Notes: a model not told the origin generated them from the letters alone. A stretch of DNA of 64,000 nucleotides from Flavobacterium humi (GCF_004745595.1 NZ_SRLH01000003.1:62001-126000); one strand, 5' to 3'. Positions 19,365-27,174 are shown, counted from the first letter of the stretch. A program made the numbers and translations.

Positions 19365-21935
19365 ATGAAAACAAAATTATTTTTCCTAGTTCTATTTATT
19401 TACCAATTGAGTTCCGCACAATTCCCTACCAACGGTTTAGTTGCTCAATATGGCTTTGATAACGGAAGCCTTTTAATAGATGGCGCAAATGGAATTAATC
19501 TCACACAAACAGGAACCGCACTTACCGAAATAAACAATCGCTTTGATACTGCTCCAACCAGTGCGGTGCGTTTAAACGGCGATCGATTAACAAGACCTGA
19601 TATTAATTTCCCTAACGATGCATTCAATCTGGGAAATCAGGCAACTATAAGTTTTTGGATTAACACCACAACAAATGATGCTGATGCAAGAATTATTTTT
19701 GACGACAGTAACAGGGCTACTTTTGCAAATGCTAATTGGGCAGGTTATTATATTTACCTGCAAAATGGAAAAATTGGTTTTGCATTGAGTGTTTTGTACA
19801 ATAATGCCAGTTTAGGTTATAGAGGTGGTGGAGTATTAGGAACAACGGTTGTTAGTGATGGGAATTGGCATCATGTTGCGTTTACGATTTTCAATAGTCT
19901 TTCGACCTCGCCTTCTGGCCTGACAGATACTGCAACAAACTCAGGCAGGTTATATATAGATGGGGTCGATATGGGTAGCGGAGGGGCAACTAATACAGGC
20001 CAGGCAGGAAATGTTTACTTAAGTCTTTCCCATGACACAACCGGCACTATAAGCATTGGCAACAACCGATCTAATTCTCTTGCTACTAATAATAGGTATT
20101 TTGACATTATAGACGATATATTGATATACAACAGGAATTTAACTGCCGCAGAAATAGCAGGTATTTCAAATTATAATAATTTTTGCTTTACACCTCCATC
20201 TTCGATTGTATCAGTTGCTGCCATTACTCATACATCGGCAACCATAACCATTCCCGGAAATAGCACGTATGACATTGCTTATCATAAAAATTCAGAAGCA
20301 TTTTCTAACGCTGTAATTATTTACGGAATAACTTCCGGGACAACAAACTTATCTGGATTGGATATTTTTACAAATTATAAAGTATATGTAAAACAGCATT
20401 GTGCAAACAATACAACAGGATGGTCATTGCCGGTAAATTTCACTACAACCAGAACACTTGGACGTATTTATGTAAATAGTGCTGCTTCAGGAAACAACAA
20501 TGGCATATCATGGGCACATGCTTATACTACTCTCGAAAATGCCCTTGCCGTGGCACAAGACAATGAAGAAATCTGGATTGCCGGAGGCCTATACAAACCA
20601 CACGCGTCTGATAGGACAATAGCATTTACAGTTTCAGATCTTAATTTGAAATTATATGGAGGATTTGCCGGCAATGAAACACAGCTGTCACAACGTATAT
20701 TTGGAACTCATGAAACGATTCTCTCGGGAGATCTATTAGGGAATGATGACAACATATTATCTCATGTTAACACAACCCGAAATGACAACAGTTATACTGT
20801 AATTAACATACAAGGCAACAATTTGTTACTTGACCGTCTAACAATAACCGGAGGTCATGCCAATGGTGCTGCAGCGCCATTTAAAACCGGAGCCGGCATT
20901 ACCAAAAGCAGTACGGTTACAAAAATGACTTTAAACAATTGTAAATTGATTAAAAATACAGCAGAGTATGGAGGCGCATTGCTTGCCGTGTTTAATAATA
21001 CCTCTTCAGAATTAATTATCAGCAATTGTGAATTTAGCGAAAACTTAGCCTTAGGCGGCGGTGCCATTTATTCCTACACAAACAATAATGCATCAGCAAC
21101 GTATACAGTTTCTAATTCCTTATTCAAAAAAAACCAGGTAAAAGATAACGCAGCGGCACTTGGATATTCAGGGAGTTCGTTATGGTTACGTGCTTATGGG
21201 ACAAGTTCTACGATAGCAACAAATATTAGTAACTGCACTTTTGCCGATAATCTGGATACCGGCACATTTAGCGGTATAAATAATTTCAATAGAGCTACAT
21301 TAGTAATAGGCAAACGAAATAGCGTTAGTGCAAACCATACTGCAACTATCTCCAACTGTATCTTATGGAATAACAAAGCTGCCGGAGGAACTGTTGCAAG
21401 GCCAATTTCCGGGCTCATTGATGACATAGTAAACCCTATTACGATTACAAACTCAATTGACGAAACTAATTTTACCGGGGTTACCCTAAGCGGTACTTCG
21501 TTAAACACTAGTGGTTCTAATCCTTTATTTACTAATGCTGCCAGTGGCGATTACACTTTAAATCCCGGCTCACCAGCGATTGATACCGGCAATAATGCAA
21601 ATGCCATTGGAACTACTGATTTGTTAAATAATCAACGTGTATTCAATTCAACTGTAGATATGGGTGCTTTTGAGTTTGGATCTACTGTTTTAGGGCTGCA
21701 ATCCTTCGATTCTTTTCCGGATTTTTCGATTTACCCAAATCCAACCTCTTCTCTAGTAAACATAGAATCTAACAAAGAAATAAAATCAATAGAAGTATAT
21801 TCATTAGAAGGAAAATTAATATTTATTTCGATTGAAAATAAAATCGATGTTTCTAATCTGAAATCGGGATTATATTTAATAAAGGTAACCAATAGCCAAA
21901 ATGAAACCGTAATAAAAAGATTGATAAAAAAATAA
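19365..21935 (+). CDS. T9SS-secreted surface protein with LamG, Fn3-like and beta-helix domains
   Basis: 856 residues. A signal peptide (MKTKLFFLVLFIYQLSSAQ) is followed by a LamG/concanavalin-like domain (about 25-260), a short Fn3-like domain (about 275-365), and a right-handed beta-helix with an asparagine-rich polymorphic repeat pattern. The helix ends in a motif typical of choice-of-anchor Q proteins (LNPGSPAIDTGNN, then DMGAFEFG). The last 75 residues are a type A T9SS sorting domain (FSIYPNPTSSLVNIES, then LKSGLYLIKV). It is probably an adhesin or polysaccharide-binding surface protein. Its position behind a sensor kinase and LytTR regulator suggests it is their regulated output. Confidence 0.88.
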   Translation: MKTKLFFLVLFIYQLSSAQFPTNGLVAQYGFDNGSLLIDGANGINLTQTGTALTEINNRFDTAPTSAVRLNGDRLTRPDINFPNDAFNLGNQATISFWINTTTNDADARIIFDDSNRATFANANWAGYYIYLQNGKIGFALSVLYNNASLGYRGGGVLGTTVVSDGNWHHVAFTIFNSLSTSPSGLTDTATNSGRLYIDGVDMGSGGATNTGQAGNVYLSLSHDTTGTISIGNNRSNSLATNNRYFDIIDDILIYNRNLTAAEIAGISNYNNFCFTPPSSIVSVAAITHTSATITIPGNSTYDIAYHKNSEAFSNAVIIYGITSGTTNLSGLDIFTNYKVYVKQHCANNTTGWSLPVNFTTTRTLGRIYVNSAASGNNNGISWAHAYTTLENALAVAQDNEEIWIAGGLYKPHASDRTIAFTVSDLNLKLYGGFAGNETQLSQRIFGTHETILSGDLLGNDDNILSHVNTTRNDNSYTVINIQGNNLLLDRLTITGGHANGAAAPFKTGAGITKSSTVTKMTLNNCKLIKNTAEYGGALLAVFNNTSSELIISNCEFSENLALGGGAIYSYTNNNASATYTVSNSLFKKNQVKDNAAALGYSGSSLWLRAYGTSSTIATNISNCTFADNLDTGTFSGINNFNRATLVIGKRNSVSANHTATISNCILWNNKAAGGTVARPISGLIDDIVNPITITNSIDETNFTGVTLSGTSLNTSGSNPLFTNAASGDYTLNPGSPAIDTGNNANAIGTTDLLNNQRVFNSTVDMGAFEFGSTVLGLQSFDSFPDFSIYPNPTSSLVNIESNKEIKSIEVYSLEGKLIFISIENKIDVSNLKSGLYLIKVTNSQNETVIKRLIKK

Positions 21936-21963
21936 TATTTTACCGCTTACTCTTTACGTAAAG

Positions 21964-21999
21964 AAAATCATTGCTTTAACCGAGTAATGATTTTTTTTT
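21964..21999 (+). terminator. Terminator of the LamG/beta-helix surface-protein gene
   Basis: A 12-bp stem with one G-U pair (AAAATCATTGCT at 21964-21975, AGTAATGATTTT at 21983-21994) encloses a 7-base loop and runs into nine T residues. Homology to the 3' end of pbpC begins exactly at the end of this T-run. Confidence 0.75.
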
Positions 22000-22110
22000 G
22001 ACAATGTGTAGAAGGGATCGACCAAAAACTTTCACGGAAGGCTTTCATTACATCACGGTAATTGATGAATCCGGTTATGGGATTAGGAGAAAATTGAGAT
22101 TTTGAGAAAA
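21998..22110 (+). pseudogene. Decayed copy of the 3' end of pbpC
   Basis: From TTGACAATGTG onward this segment aligns with the last 135 or so bases of pbpC (from 15297). It carries a nonsense change (TAT to TAG in the third codon after the start of homology), a 20-base deletion between two ACG triplets, a one-base deletion in an A-run and several substitutions, but long blocks remain identical (for example TTTCATTACATCACGGTAAT). Weaker similarity continues past the stop to about 22142. It cannot encode protein. It suggests that the kinase/regulator/surface-protein module between the two copies was inserted at, or duplicated around, the pbpC end. Confidence 0.88.
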
Positions 22111-22159
22111 TAAATACAGTACGGCTTTATATTTTTTTGTTTCAAAATAATTTTTTTTT

Positions 22160-22190
22160 ATAATTTGCAACAAAAACTGTTGCAAATTAT
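22160..22190. promoter_or_regulatory. Perfect 12-bp palindrome upstream of the HTH gene (candidate operator)
   Basis: ATAATTTGCAAC at 22160-22171 and its exact reverse complement at 22179-22190 flank a 7-base spacer, ending 14 bases before the ATG of the helix-turn-helix gene. It overlaps a near-consensus -7 element (TAATTTG). XRE-type regulators often repress their own promoters through such sites. A hairpin in the leader RNA is the alternative. Confidence 0.55.
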
Positions 22191-22204
22191 TATTTTTTAA
22201 AAAA

Positions 22205-22729
22205 ATGAAACAAAATATAACGTTAAAAAACACCTTTGGCTTATCTCAGGAAGAAGCTGGTATGCTATTAGGTATATCAAGGGGCCAATACTCCATGTTT
22301 GTATCCGGGAAAAGGAACTTACCGCTAGATGCCACCACTAAATTAACCGCGTTGCTGCAATATTTGCAAGAAGATAAAGGACATTCAAAAGAGCGCAAAC
22401 AACTCGAAAAAGCCGAAGCCGAAAAAACCTATCTGAAATTAGAACAGGATTATCGCAACGTAACCCTCAAGCTGCACCGTGTGGCTCAAAAGATCAAGGT
22501 CACCGAAGATATCAGGAACGAATCTTTTGCGGCATTACAGGTAGCTTCCTTTTTGGAAAAGCAGGAAGAAAAACATCCAGTGGAATCTTTGGCTGAATTT
22601 ATCCGGATGCGGGCTACCCATAACTTGAATACTTATAATTTACATCAGTTGACCGAACTGCAGCTCAAAAAAGAAAGCTTTGAATTATTGCAGCATAGCA
22701 TAGGAAAAAAGCTAAAACGGCTAAAATAA
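22205..22729 (+). CDS. XRE-like helix-turn-helix protein
   Basis: 174 residues. The N-terminal 60 residues form a helix-turn-helix of XRE type (FGLSQEEAGMLLGISRGQYSMFVSGKR). The rest is strongly helical and charged, probably a coiled coil (about 75-140), ending in a basic tail (IGKKLKRLK). No known effector or toxin partner is adjacent. A perfect palindrome in its leader suggests autoregulation. It stands alone between the pbpC remnant and a bidirectional terminator. The regulatory target is unknown. Confidence 0.7.
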   Translation: MKQNITLKNTFGLSQEEAGMLLGISRGQYSMFVSGKRNLPLDATTKLTALLQYLQEDKGHSKERKQLEKAEAEKTYLKLEQDYRNVTLKLHRVAQKIKVTEDIRNESFAALQVASFLEKQEEKHPVESLAEFIRMRATHNLNTYNLHQLTELQLKKESFELLQHSIGKKLKRLK

Positions 22730-22742
22730 TTCCAAAAAAAAA

Positions 22743-22766
22743 ACGCCAATCAGAGTTGATTGGCGT
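22743..22766. terminator. Bidirectional terminator between the HTH gene and the RNase G gene
   Basis: The perfect 10-bp stem ACGCCAATCA / TGATTGGCGT has the tetraloop GAGT. An A-run precedes it (T-run on the minus strand) and CTTTG follows on the plus strand, so it can serve both convergent genes. Confidence 0.85.
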
Positions 22767-22771
22767 CTTTG

Positions 22772-24316
22772 TTAGTCTTTTATAGAATTTCCGTTTTTAT
22801 CGAAAAACTTATATTCTAAATACGTGTAAGCGTCACGAGGTATGATTTTCACCCATTTTTTATACTCAAAAAACCATTTTGAGCGTATTGATGGAAAACC
22901 TTTTGTAAGGTAGGCTGCGATGAACGGGTGTACGTTAAGTATCACTTTGTTTTGCAGCTTTACAATGCGTTCTAGATCGGAAGCGATTTTATCAATGATT
23001 AGAATAGGCGCTTCAATTTCGCCGTTTTCATTGTTAGGATCTTCTTCCCGTGTTTTGATATTGACCTCCGGACGAACCCTTTGCCTGGTAATTTGTACCA
23101 GTCCGAATTTACTTGGAGGCAATATTTTGTGTTTGGCTTTATCGTCGCTCATTTCTTCTTTCAAGAAATCATACAGCACTTTCCGGTTATCCGGATTCGA
23201 CATATCGATAAAATCGACGACAATGATTCCGCCCATATCGCGTAAACGTAATTGACGTGCCACTTCTGCGGCAGCGATCATGTTTACTTCCAGAGCGGTA
23301 TCTTCCTGATTGGTCGCTTTATTGGAGCGGTTTCCGCTGTTAACATCGATAACGTGCATGGCTTCGGTATGTTCTATAATTAAATAGGCACCTTTGCTCA
23401 TGGAGACGGTTTTACCAAAAGAAGTCTTAATCTGTCTTTCAATACTGTATTTCTCAAAAAGCGGCGTGTCTTTAGACTGATAAAGCTTCACCATAGATTC
23501 TTTACTTGGAGCAATCTGTTGGATGTACTCCTTTGTTTCGTGGAACAGTTCCACATCATCAATTACTATTCCGCTGAAAGTGTCATTGAAGACATCCCGT
23601 AATATCGAGGACGCCCTGTTGAGCTCTCCCAGCACTTTTGACGGATGATGCGCTGTTGGAATTCGTTTGCACATTAATGTCCATTTGTCCATCAAATTTT
23701 GCAAGTCTTTGTCTATTTCTGCGACTTTTTTGCCTTCGGCTACTGTACGGACAATAACCCCGAATCCTTTTGGTTTGATAGATTGCACAAGGCGTTTCAA
23801 TCTGTCTTTTTCTTCTTTTGAATCTATTTTCTGAGAAATAGAAACCCTGTCGGAAAAAGGGACTAAAACGATAAATCTTCCTGCCAGGGAAAGCTCTGAG
23901 CTTATCCTCGGGCCTTTGGTCGATATCGGTTCTTTGACCACTTGTACCAAAATTGACTGGTTGGCGCTGATTACATCGGTAATCACACCGTCTTTGTCAA
24001 TCTCTTTTTCAAAAGGGAAACTTTTAAGGGAGAAATCTTTTATTTTACCTGCGCTTACAAGTTTTATGAATTTCAGTTGGGAAGCCAGGTTAGGCCCTAA
24101 ATCATGGTAATGCAAAAAGGCGTCTTTTTCGAAGCCGACATTTACAAAAGCTGCATTCAGGCCAGCAACAGGTTTTCTGATCTTGGCGATAAAAATATCA
24201 CCCACCTGAAAGTTGCTTGTTTCTTCTTCCTTGTGTAATTCAATTAGTTTTCCATCTTTTAATAAGGCAAAATCTACAGCTTCAGAACCAGATCTAATGA
24301 TTAATTCTTTATTCAT
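22772..24316 (-). CDS. rng: Ribonuclease E/G family endoribonuclease
   Basis: 514 residues from the ATG at 24316 (MNKELIIRSGSEAVDFALLK); an in-frame ATG at 24334 would add six residues. The S1-like RNA-binding region is N-terminal (about 30-125). The DNase I-like catalytic part shows HVIDVNSGNRSNK and GIIVVDFIDM, whose aspartates bind the catalytic Mg. The zinc-link cysteines (CPxC) that hold the dimer in E. coli RNase E/G are missing: the region after ITRQRVRPE reads DPNNENGEIEAP. The C-terminal segment (IIDKIASDLERIV onward) is RNase G-like and there is no long unstructured degradosome tail. The role is rRNA and mRNA processing. Confidence 0.92.
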   Translation of the reverse strand: MNKELIIRSGSEAVDFALLKDGKLIELHKEEETSNFQVGDIFIAKIRKPVAGLNAAFVNVGFEKDAFLHYHDLGPNLASQLKFIKLVSAGKIKDFSLKSFPFEKEIDKDGVITDVISANQSILVQVVKEPISTKGPRISSELSLAGRFIVLVPFSDRVSISQKIDSKEEKDRLKRLVQSIKPKGFGVIVRTVAEGKKVAEIDKDLQNLMDKWTLMCKRIPTAHHPSKVLGELNRASSILRDVFNDTFSGIVIDDVELFHETKEYIQQIAPSKESMVKLYQSKDTPLFEKYSIERQIKTSFGKTVSMSKGAYLIIEHTEAMHVIDVNSGNRSNKATNQEDTALEVNMIAAAEVARQLRLRDMGGIIVVDFIDMSNPDNRKVLYDFLKEEMSDDKAKHKILPPSKFGLVQITRQRVRPEVNIKTREEDPNNENGEIEAPILIIDKIASDLERIVKLQNKVILNVHPFIAAYLTKGFPSIRSKWFFEYKKWVKIIPRDAYTYLEYKFFDKNGNSIKD

Positions 24317-24501
24317 GTGTAAATTTTTATCCATTCGCCGAAACGAACAGATGGATTAAACATTTTACAGGTATTTTACCCGACGAAACAAACCGATTTG
24401 CCGTTATTTCAGAATTCAGATAGCGCAGATGGCAGAAAACTCTTAAATCTTAAATCGATATTCTTACATAACCCCCGGAATGTTTCAATTTCAATGAACG
24501 T

Positions 24502-24535
24502 TTAAAAAGAAAAAAGTAGTTTTAAACTACTTTTT
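24502..24535 (-). terminator. Terminator overlapping the end of the small basic protein gene
   Basis: AAAAAGTAGTTT at 24511-24522 and AAACTACTTTTT at 24524-24535 form a perfect 12-bp palindrome around one base. The stop codon of the 30-residue gene lies inside the stem, and on the minus strand a T-rich run follows. Confidence 0.65.
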
Positions 24536-24619
24536 CTTTTTGTGACGGTTAGCTCTCGCTCTCTTTTTACGTTTGTGAGTCGCTACCTTATGTCTTTTTC
24601 TTTTTTTACCACTTGGCAT
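24527..24619 (-). CDS. Small basic 30-residue protein, probably ribosome-associated
   Basis: An ATG at 24619 opens a 30-residue frame (MPSGKKRKRH, then KVATHKRKKR and ARANRHKKKK) ending at 24527. More than half of the residues are Lys, Arg or His. Short proteins of this type beginning MPSGKKRKRHK are conserved in Bacteroidota and resemble the AURKAIP1/COX24-like small-subunit ribosomal proteins. I recognise the pattern from memory and cannot check it here. It lies between the HU gene and a terminator, in the same direction, and could be co-transcribed with HU. Confidence 0.75.
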   Translation of the reverse strand: MPSGKKRKRHKVATHKRKKRARANRHKKKK

Positions 24620-24648
24620 AATTTGTAGTTTTATTGATTATTAATAAA

Positions 24649-24939
24649 TTATTTTGCGTCATTATTCGTTTTAACTCCTTCTACGAATACCTTAGCAGGT
24701 TTAAATGCAGGAATATTGTGAGCAGGAATTTTGATTGTTGTATTCTTGGAAATATTTCTTCCTGTTTTTTCTGCTCTGGTTTTGATGATGAAACTTCCAA
24801 AACCTCTTAAGTAAACATTATCACCCGTTTCTAATGAGTTTTTCACTTCGTCCATAAAAGACTCCACTGTAGCCTGTACATCTCCTTTTTCAAGTCCTAA
24901 TTTTTCTGCGATTTTAGCTACGATATCTGCTTTTGTCAT
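24649..24939 (-). CDS. HU/IHF-family DNA-binding protein
   Basis: 96 residues covering the complete histone-like fold: two N-terminal helices (TKADIVAKIAEKLGLEKGDVQATVESFMDEVKNSL, residues 2-36), then the beta-arm with GFGSFIIKTRAEKTGRN and the tip IPAHNIPAFKP, including the proline that intercalates into DNA. It bends and compacts DNA as a dimer. A clear promoter lies upstream (24979-25010). Whether it is called HU or an IHF-like subunit cannot be decided from sequence alone. Confidence 0.95.
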   Translation of the reverse strand: MTKADIVAKIAEKLGLEKGDVQATVESFMDEVKNSLETGDNVYLRGFGSFIIKTRAEKTGRNISKNTTIKIPAHNIPAFKPAKVFVEGVKTNNDAK

Positions 24940-24978
24940 TTTTATTCGTAATTAAGTTTAAATAATTTTTTGAGTTTG

Positions 24979-25010
24979 CAAATATATAAATTAAATAAAC
25001 AAAAATTCAA
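24979..25010 (-). promoter_or_regulatory. Promoter of the HU gene
   Basis: The minus strand reads -7 TATATTTG (24979-24986), an exact TAnnTTTG, with TTG (25008-25010) 21 bases upstream. The leader would be roughly 30-35 bases. Confidence 0.65.
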
Positions 25011-25044
25011 GCATAATCGATTAAAATTTAATCACATAAACATT

Positions 25045-25052
25045 TATTTTTG
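25045..25052 (+). promoter_or_regulatory. -7 element for mutY
   Basis: TATTTTTG matches TAnnTTTG and ends 17 bases before the mutY ATG. No clear -33 TTG is present. Confidence 0.45.
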
Positions 25053-25069
25053 CTAACCAATTCTTAACA

Positions 25070-26101
25070 ATGAATTTTAGTAAAATATTAACAACGTGGT
25101 ATTTAGAAAACAAACGTGATTTGCCATGGCGAAAAACGGCCAATCCGTACCCGATTTGGCTCTCGGAAATCATGCTCCAGCAAACGCGAGTGGCGCAGGG
25201 ATTGCCCTATTATTTGGCTTTTACAGAGGCTTTCCCAACCGTTTTTGATTTGGCCCACGCCAGCGAAGAGCAAGTCCTTAAACTCTGGCAGGGATTGGGT
25301 TACTATTCCCGTGCTCGCAACCTGCATGCTACTGCAAAACATATTGCCGGAAACCTTAACGGGATTTTTCCTCCGGATTACAAATCTTTGCTGCAATTAA
25401 AAGGTGTAGGAGAATACACCGCGGCAGCCATCGCTTCTTTCTCCTATAATGAAGCCGTGCCCGTTGTAGATGGAAATGTGTACCGTGTTTTGTCCCGATA
25501 TTTTAATGTCAGCACCGATATTGCCTCGCCAAAAGCCAAAAAAGAATTTACACTCCTGGCGCAGGAAGTCCTGGATACCGAAAATCCGGCCTTATTCAAC
25601 CAGGCCATTATGGAATTTGGAGCCTTGCAATGCGTCCCTAAAAACCCGGATTGCAGCCTTTGTCCTTTAAACGAGAGTTGCCAGGCTTTATCCTTAAAAA
25701 AAGTAGCCGAACTTCCCGTAAAAATCAAAAAAATGAAAATAAAGGACCGGTTCTTCCATTATTTGTTTATCCTGGACAACGAAAACAAAACAACGGTAAA
25801 CCAGCGGACTTCAAAAGGGATTTGGCACAATTTATACGAATTCCCGGTCATTGAAACGGAAACCCCTGTATCAGGAGAAAAGGTTTTGGAATCCATCGAA
25901 AAGAAAATCAGCGGGGCTTCACACATTACTTTACTGGAATCTGAAACAGTTACCCATAAATTATCCCATCAGCATTTGCATATTACCTTTTGGCGCATGC
26001 AACAGGATACGGTTTTTGAAGGCGGGCTCGATTATGAGGAACTGAATAAGTTGCCCTTCCCTATCGTACTGCACAATTTTATAGCGAATAATAAGTTTTA
26101 A
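25070..26101 (+). CDS. mutY: A/G-specific adenine DNA glycosylase
   Basis: 343 residues. MutY removes adenine mispaired with 8-oxoguanine. The helix-hairpin-helix and catalytic Asp are in LKGVGEYTAAAIASFSYNEAVPVVDGNVYRV (Asp of VVDGNV). The 4Fe-4S cluster is bound by C-x6-C-x2-C-x5-C near residues 188-204 (CVPKNPDCSLCPLNESC). The C-terminal NUDIX-like domain that recognises 8-oxoG follows. The early Glu motif is present (MLQQTRV). It heads a group with ssb and gldD, a conserved arrangement in flavobacteria. Confidence 0.96.
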   Translation: MNFSKILTTWYLENKRDLPWRKTANPYPIWLSEIMLQQTRVAQGLPYYLAFTEAFPTVFDLAHASEEQVLKLWQGLGYYSRARNLHATAKHIAGNLNGIFPPDYKSLLQLKGVGEYTAAAIASFSYNEAVPVVDGNVYRVLSRYFNVSTDIASPKAKKEFTLLAQEVLDTENPALFNQAIMEFGALQCVPKNPDCSLCPLNESCQALSLKKVAELPVKIKKMKIKDRFFHYLFILDNENKTTVNQRTSKGIWHNLYEFPVIETETPVSGEKVLESIEKKISGASHITLLESETVTHKLSHQHLHITFWRMQQDTVFEGGLDYEELNKLPFPIVLHNFIANNKF

Positions 26102-26112
26102 AGAAAATGCCT

Positions 26113-26120
26113 TATCTTTG
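26113..26120 (+). promoter_or_regulatory. -7 element for ssb
   Basis: TATCTTTG is an exact TAnnTTTG placed 21 bases before the ATG at 26142. An upstream in-frame TTG (26118) lies inside this element and so should not be the start codon. Confidence 0.55.
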
Positions 26121-26141
26121 ATAATCACAAATAAAACCACA

Positions 26142-26564
26142 ATGAACGGAACGTTAAATAAAGTTATACTTATAGGCCATCTGGGTGAAGATATTAAAAT
26201 GCATTATTTTGAAGGCGGAAACTGCATAGGGCGGTTCCCCTTGGCAACAAATGAAGTGTATATCAATAAATCGACAAACGAAAAAATCACTTCTACCGAA
26301 TGGCACAATGTTGTGGTACGGAACAAAGCGGCTGAAATCTGCGAAAAATATTTATCCAAAGGCGATAAGATATATGTGGAAGGCCGGATCAAATCACGCC
26401 AGTGGCAAGCCGAAGACGGCACTACAAAATACACTACGGAAATACAAGCTACCGAATTCACTTTCCTGAATACCAAAAAAGATTCCGAAAGCTTGAAATC
26501 TCAGCCGGAAACGCCAAAAAACACTACTTTTGACAACGAAATCGAAAATGATTTGCCCTTTTAA
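26142..26564 (+). CDS. ssb: Single-stranded DNA-binding protein
   Basis: 140 residues from the ATG at 26142 (MNGTLNKVILIGHLGEDI). It has the OB-fold SSB core with GRFPLATNEVY, TEWHNVVVRNKAAEICEKYLSKGDKIYVEG and RQWQAEDG. After a short linker it ends in the acidic tip IENDLPF, which recruits partner proteins in SSB. The upstream in-frame TTG at 26118 overlaps the promoter -7 element, so the later ATG is chosen. It lies between mutY and gldD. Confidence 0.95.
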   Translation: MNGTLNKVILIGHLGEDIKMHYFEGGNCIGRFPLATNEVYINKSTNEKITSTEWHNVVVRNKAAEICEKYLSKGDKIYVEGRIKSRQWQAEDGTTKYTTEIQATEFTFLNTKKDSESLKSQPETPKNTTFDNEIENDLPF

Positions 26565-26570
26565 TTTTTT

Positions 26571-27137
26571 ATGATGTCAAAAAAATATTATATCCCATTC
26601 TTGTTTATGGCCATTTCCGTTGCCACCGTTAGCTGCAAGGATGATGTGCTGCCCAAACCGAAAAGTTACCTGAGCCTCAATTACCCGGAACCGAATTATG
26701 CGCAATTTGACGGGAAATGCGGATATAGTTTCGATTATAACACCCTTGGGAAAGTTGTGGCGGAAGACAATTGCAATTTCAAGATCGAATACCCGAAACT
26801 CAAAGCTACGGTATACCTTAATTACAAGCCCGTAAAAAGCAATATCGACCTATTGCTCCGCGACGCTCAAAAACTTACCTACGAACACGTAATCAAGGCA
26901 GACGGGATTTTCGAACAGCCTTACATCAACAAGGCCCAAAAAGCGTACGGCATGTTTTATGAAGTAGGTGGGAATGCCGCTTCGCAATCACAGTTTTACT
27001 TAACAGACAGCACCAAACATTTCCTGGTGGGTTCGGTTTATTTTTATGCCAAGCCCAACTTTGATTCGGTCCTGCCTGCTGCCGAATATGTCAAAAACGA
27101 CCTGCGTGTCCTGATGGAATCCTTAAAATGGAAATAA
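26571..27137 (+). CDS. gldD: Gliding motility lipoprotein GldD
   Basis: 188 residues. A lipoprotein signal ends in the lipobox TVSC, with Cys about 22. The mature start DDVLPKPKSYLSLNYPEPNYAQFD and the later stretches CNFKIEYPKLKATVYLNY and HFLVGSVYFYAKPNFDSVLPAAEYVKNDL match GldD, an outer-envelope lipoprotein needed for gliding and T9SS function in Flavobacterium johnsoniae. It starts 6 bases after ssb. Two ATGs are adjacent, so the start may be 26574. From memory, gldE usually lies between ssb and gldD in flavobacteria; it is not here. Confidence 0.92.
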   Translation: MMSKKYYIPFLFMAISVATVSCKDDVLPKPKSYLSLNYPEPNYAQFDGKCGYSFDYNTLGKVVAEDNCNFKIEYPKLKATVYLNYKPVKSNIDLLLRDAQKLTYEHVIKADGIFEQPYINKAQKAYGMFYEVGGNAASQSQFYLTDSTKHFLVGSVYFYAKPNFDSVLPAAEYVKNDLRVLMESLKWK

Positions 27138-27145
27138 AAAACAAT

Positions 27146-27174
27146 AAAAAAGCCGGCAAATTGCCGGCTTTTTT
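27146..27174. terminator. Strong bidirectional terminator after gldD
   Basis: The stem AGCCGGCAA / TTGCCGGCT is flanked by five A residues on the left and five or more T residues on the right. It serves gldD and the convergent metal-binding lipoprotein gene. Confidence 0.88.

Noticed and set aside
15297..22110. Composite transposon or insertion sequence as explanation for the repeated pbpC ends
   Set aside because: The copies are gene fragments, not IS ends, and no transposase or integrase frame lies between them.
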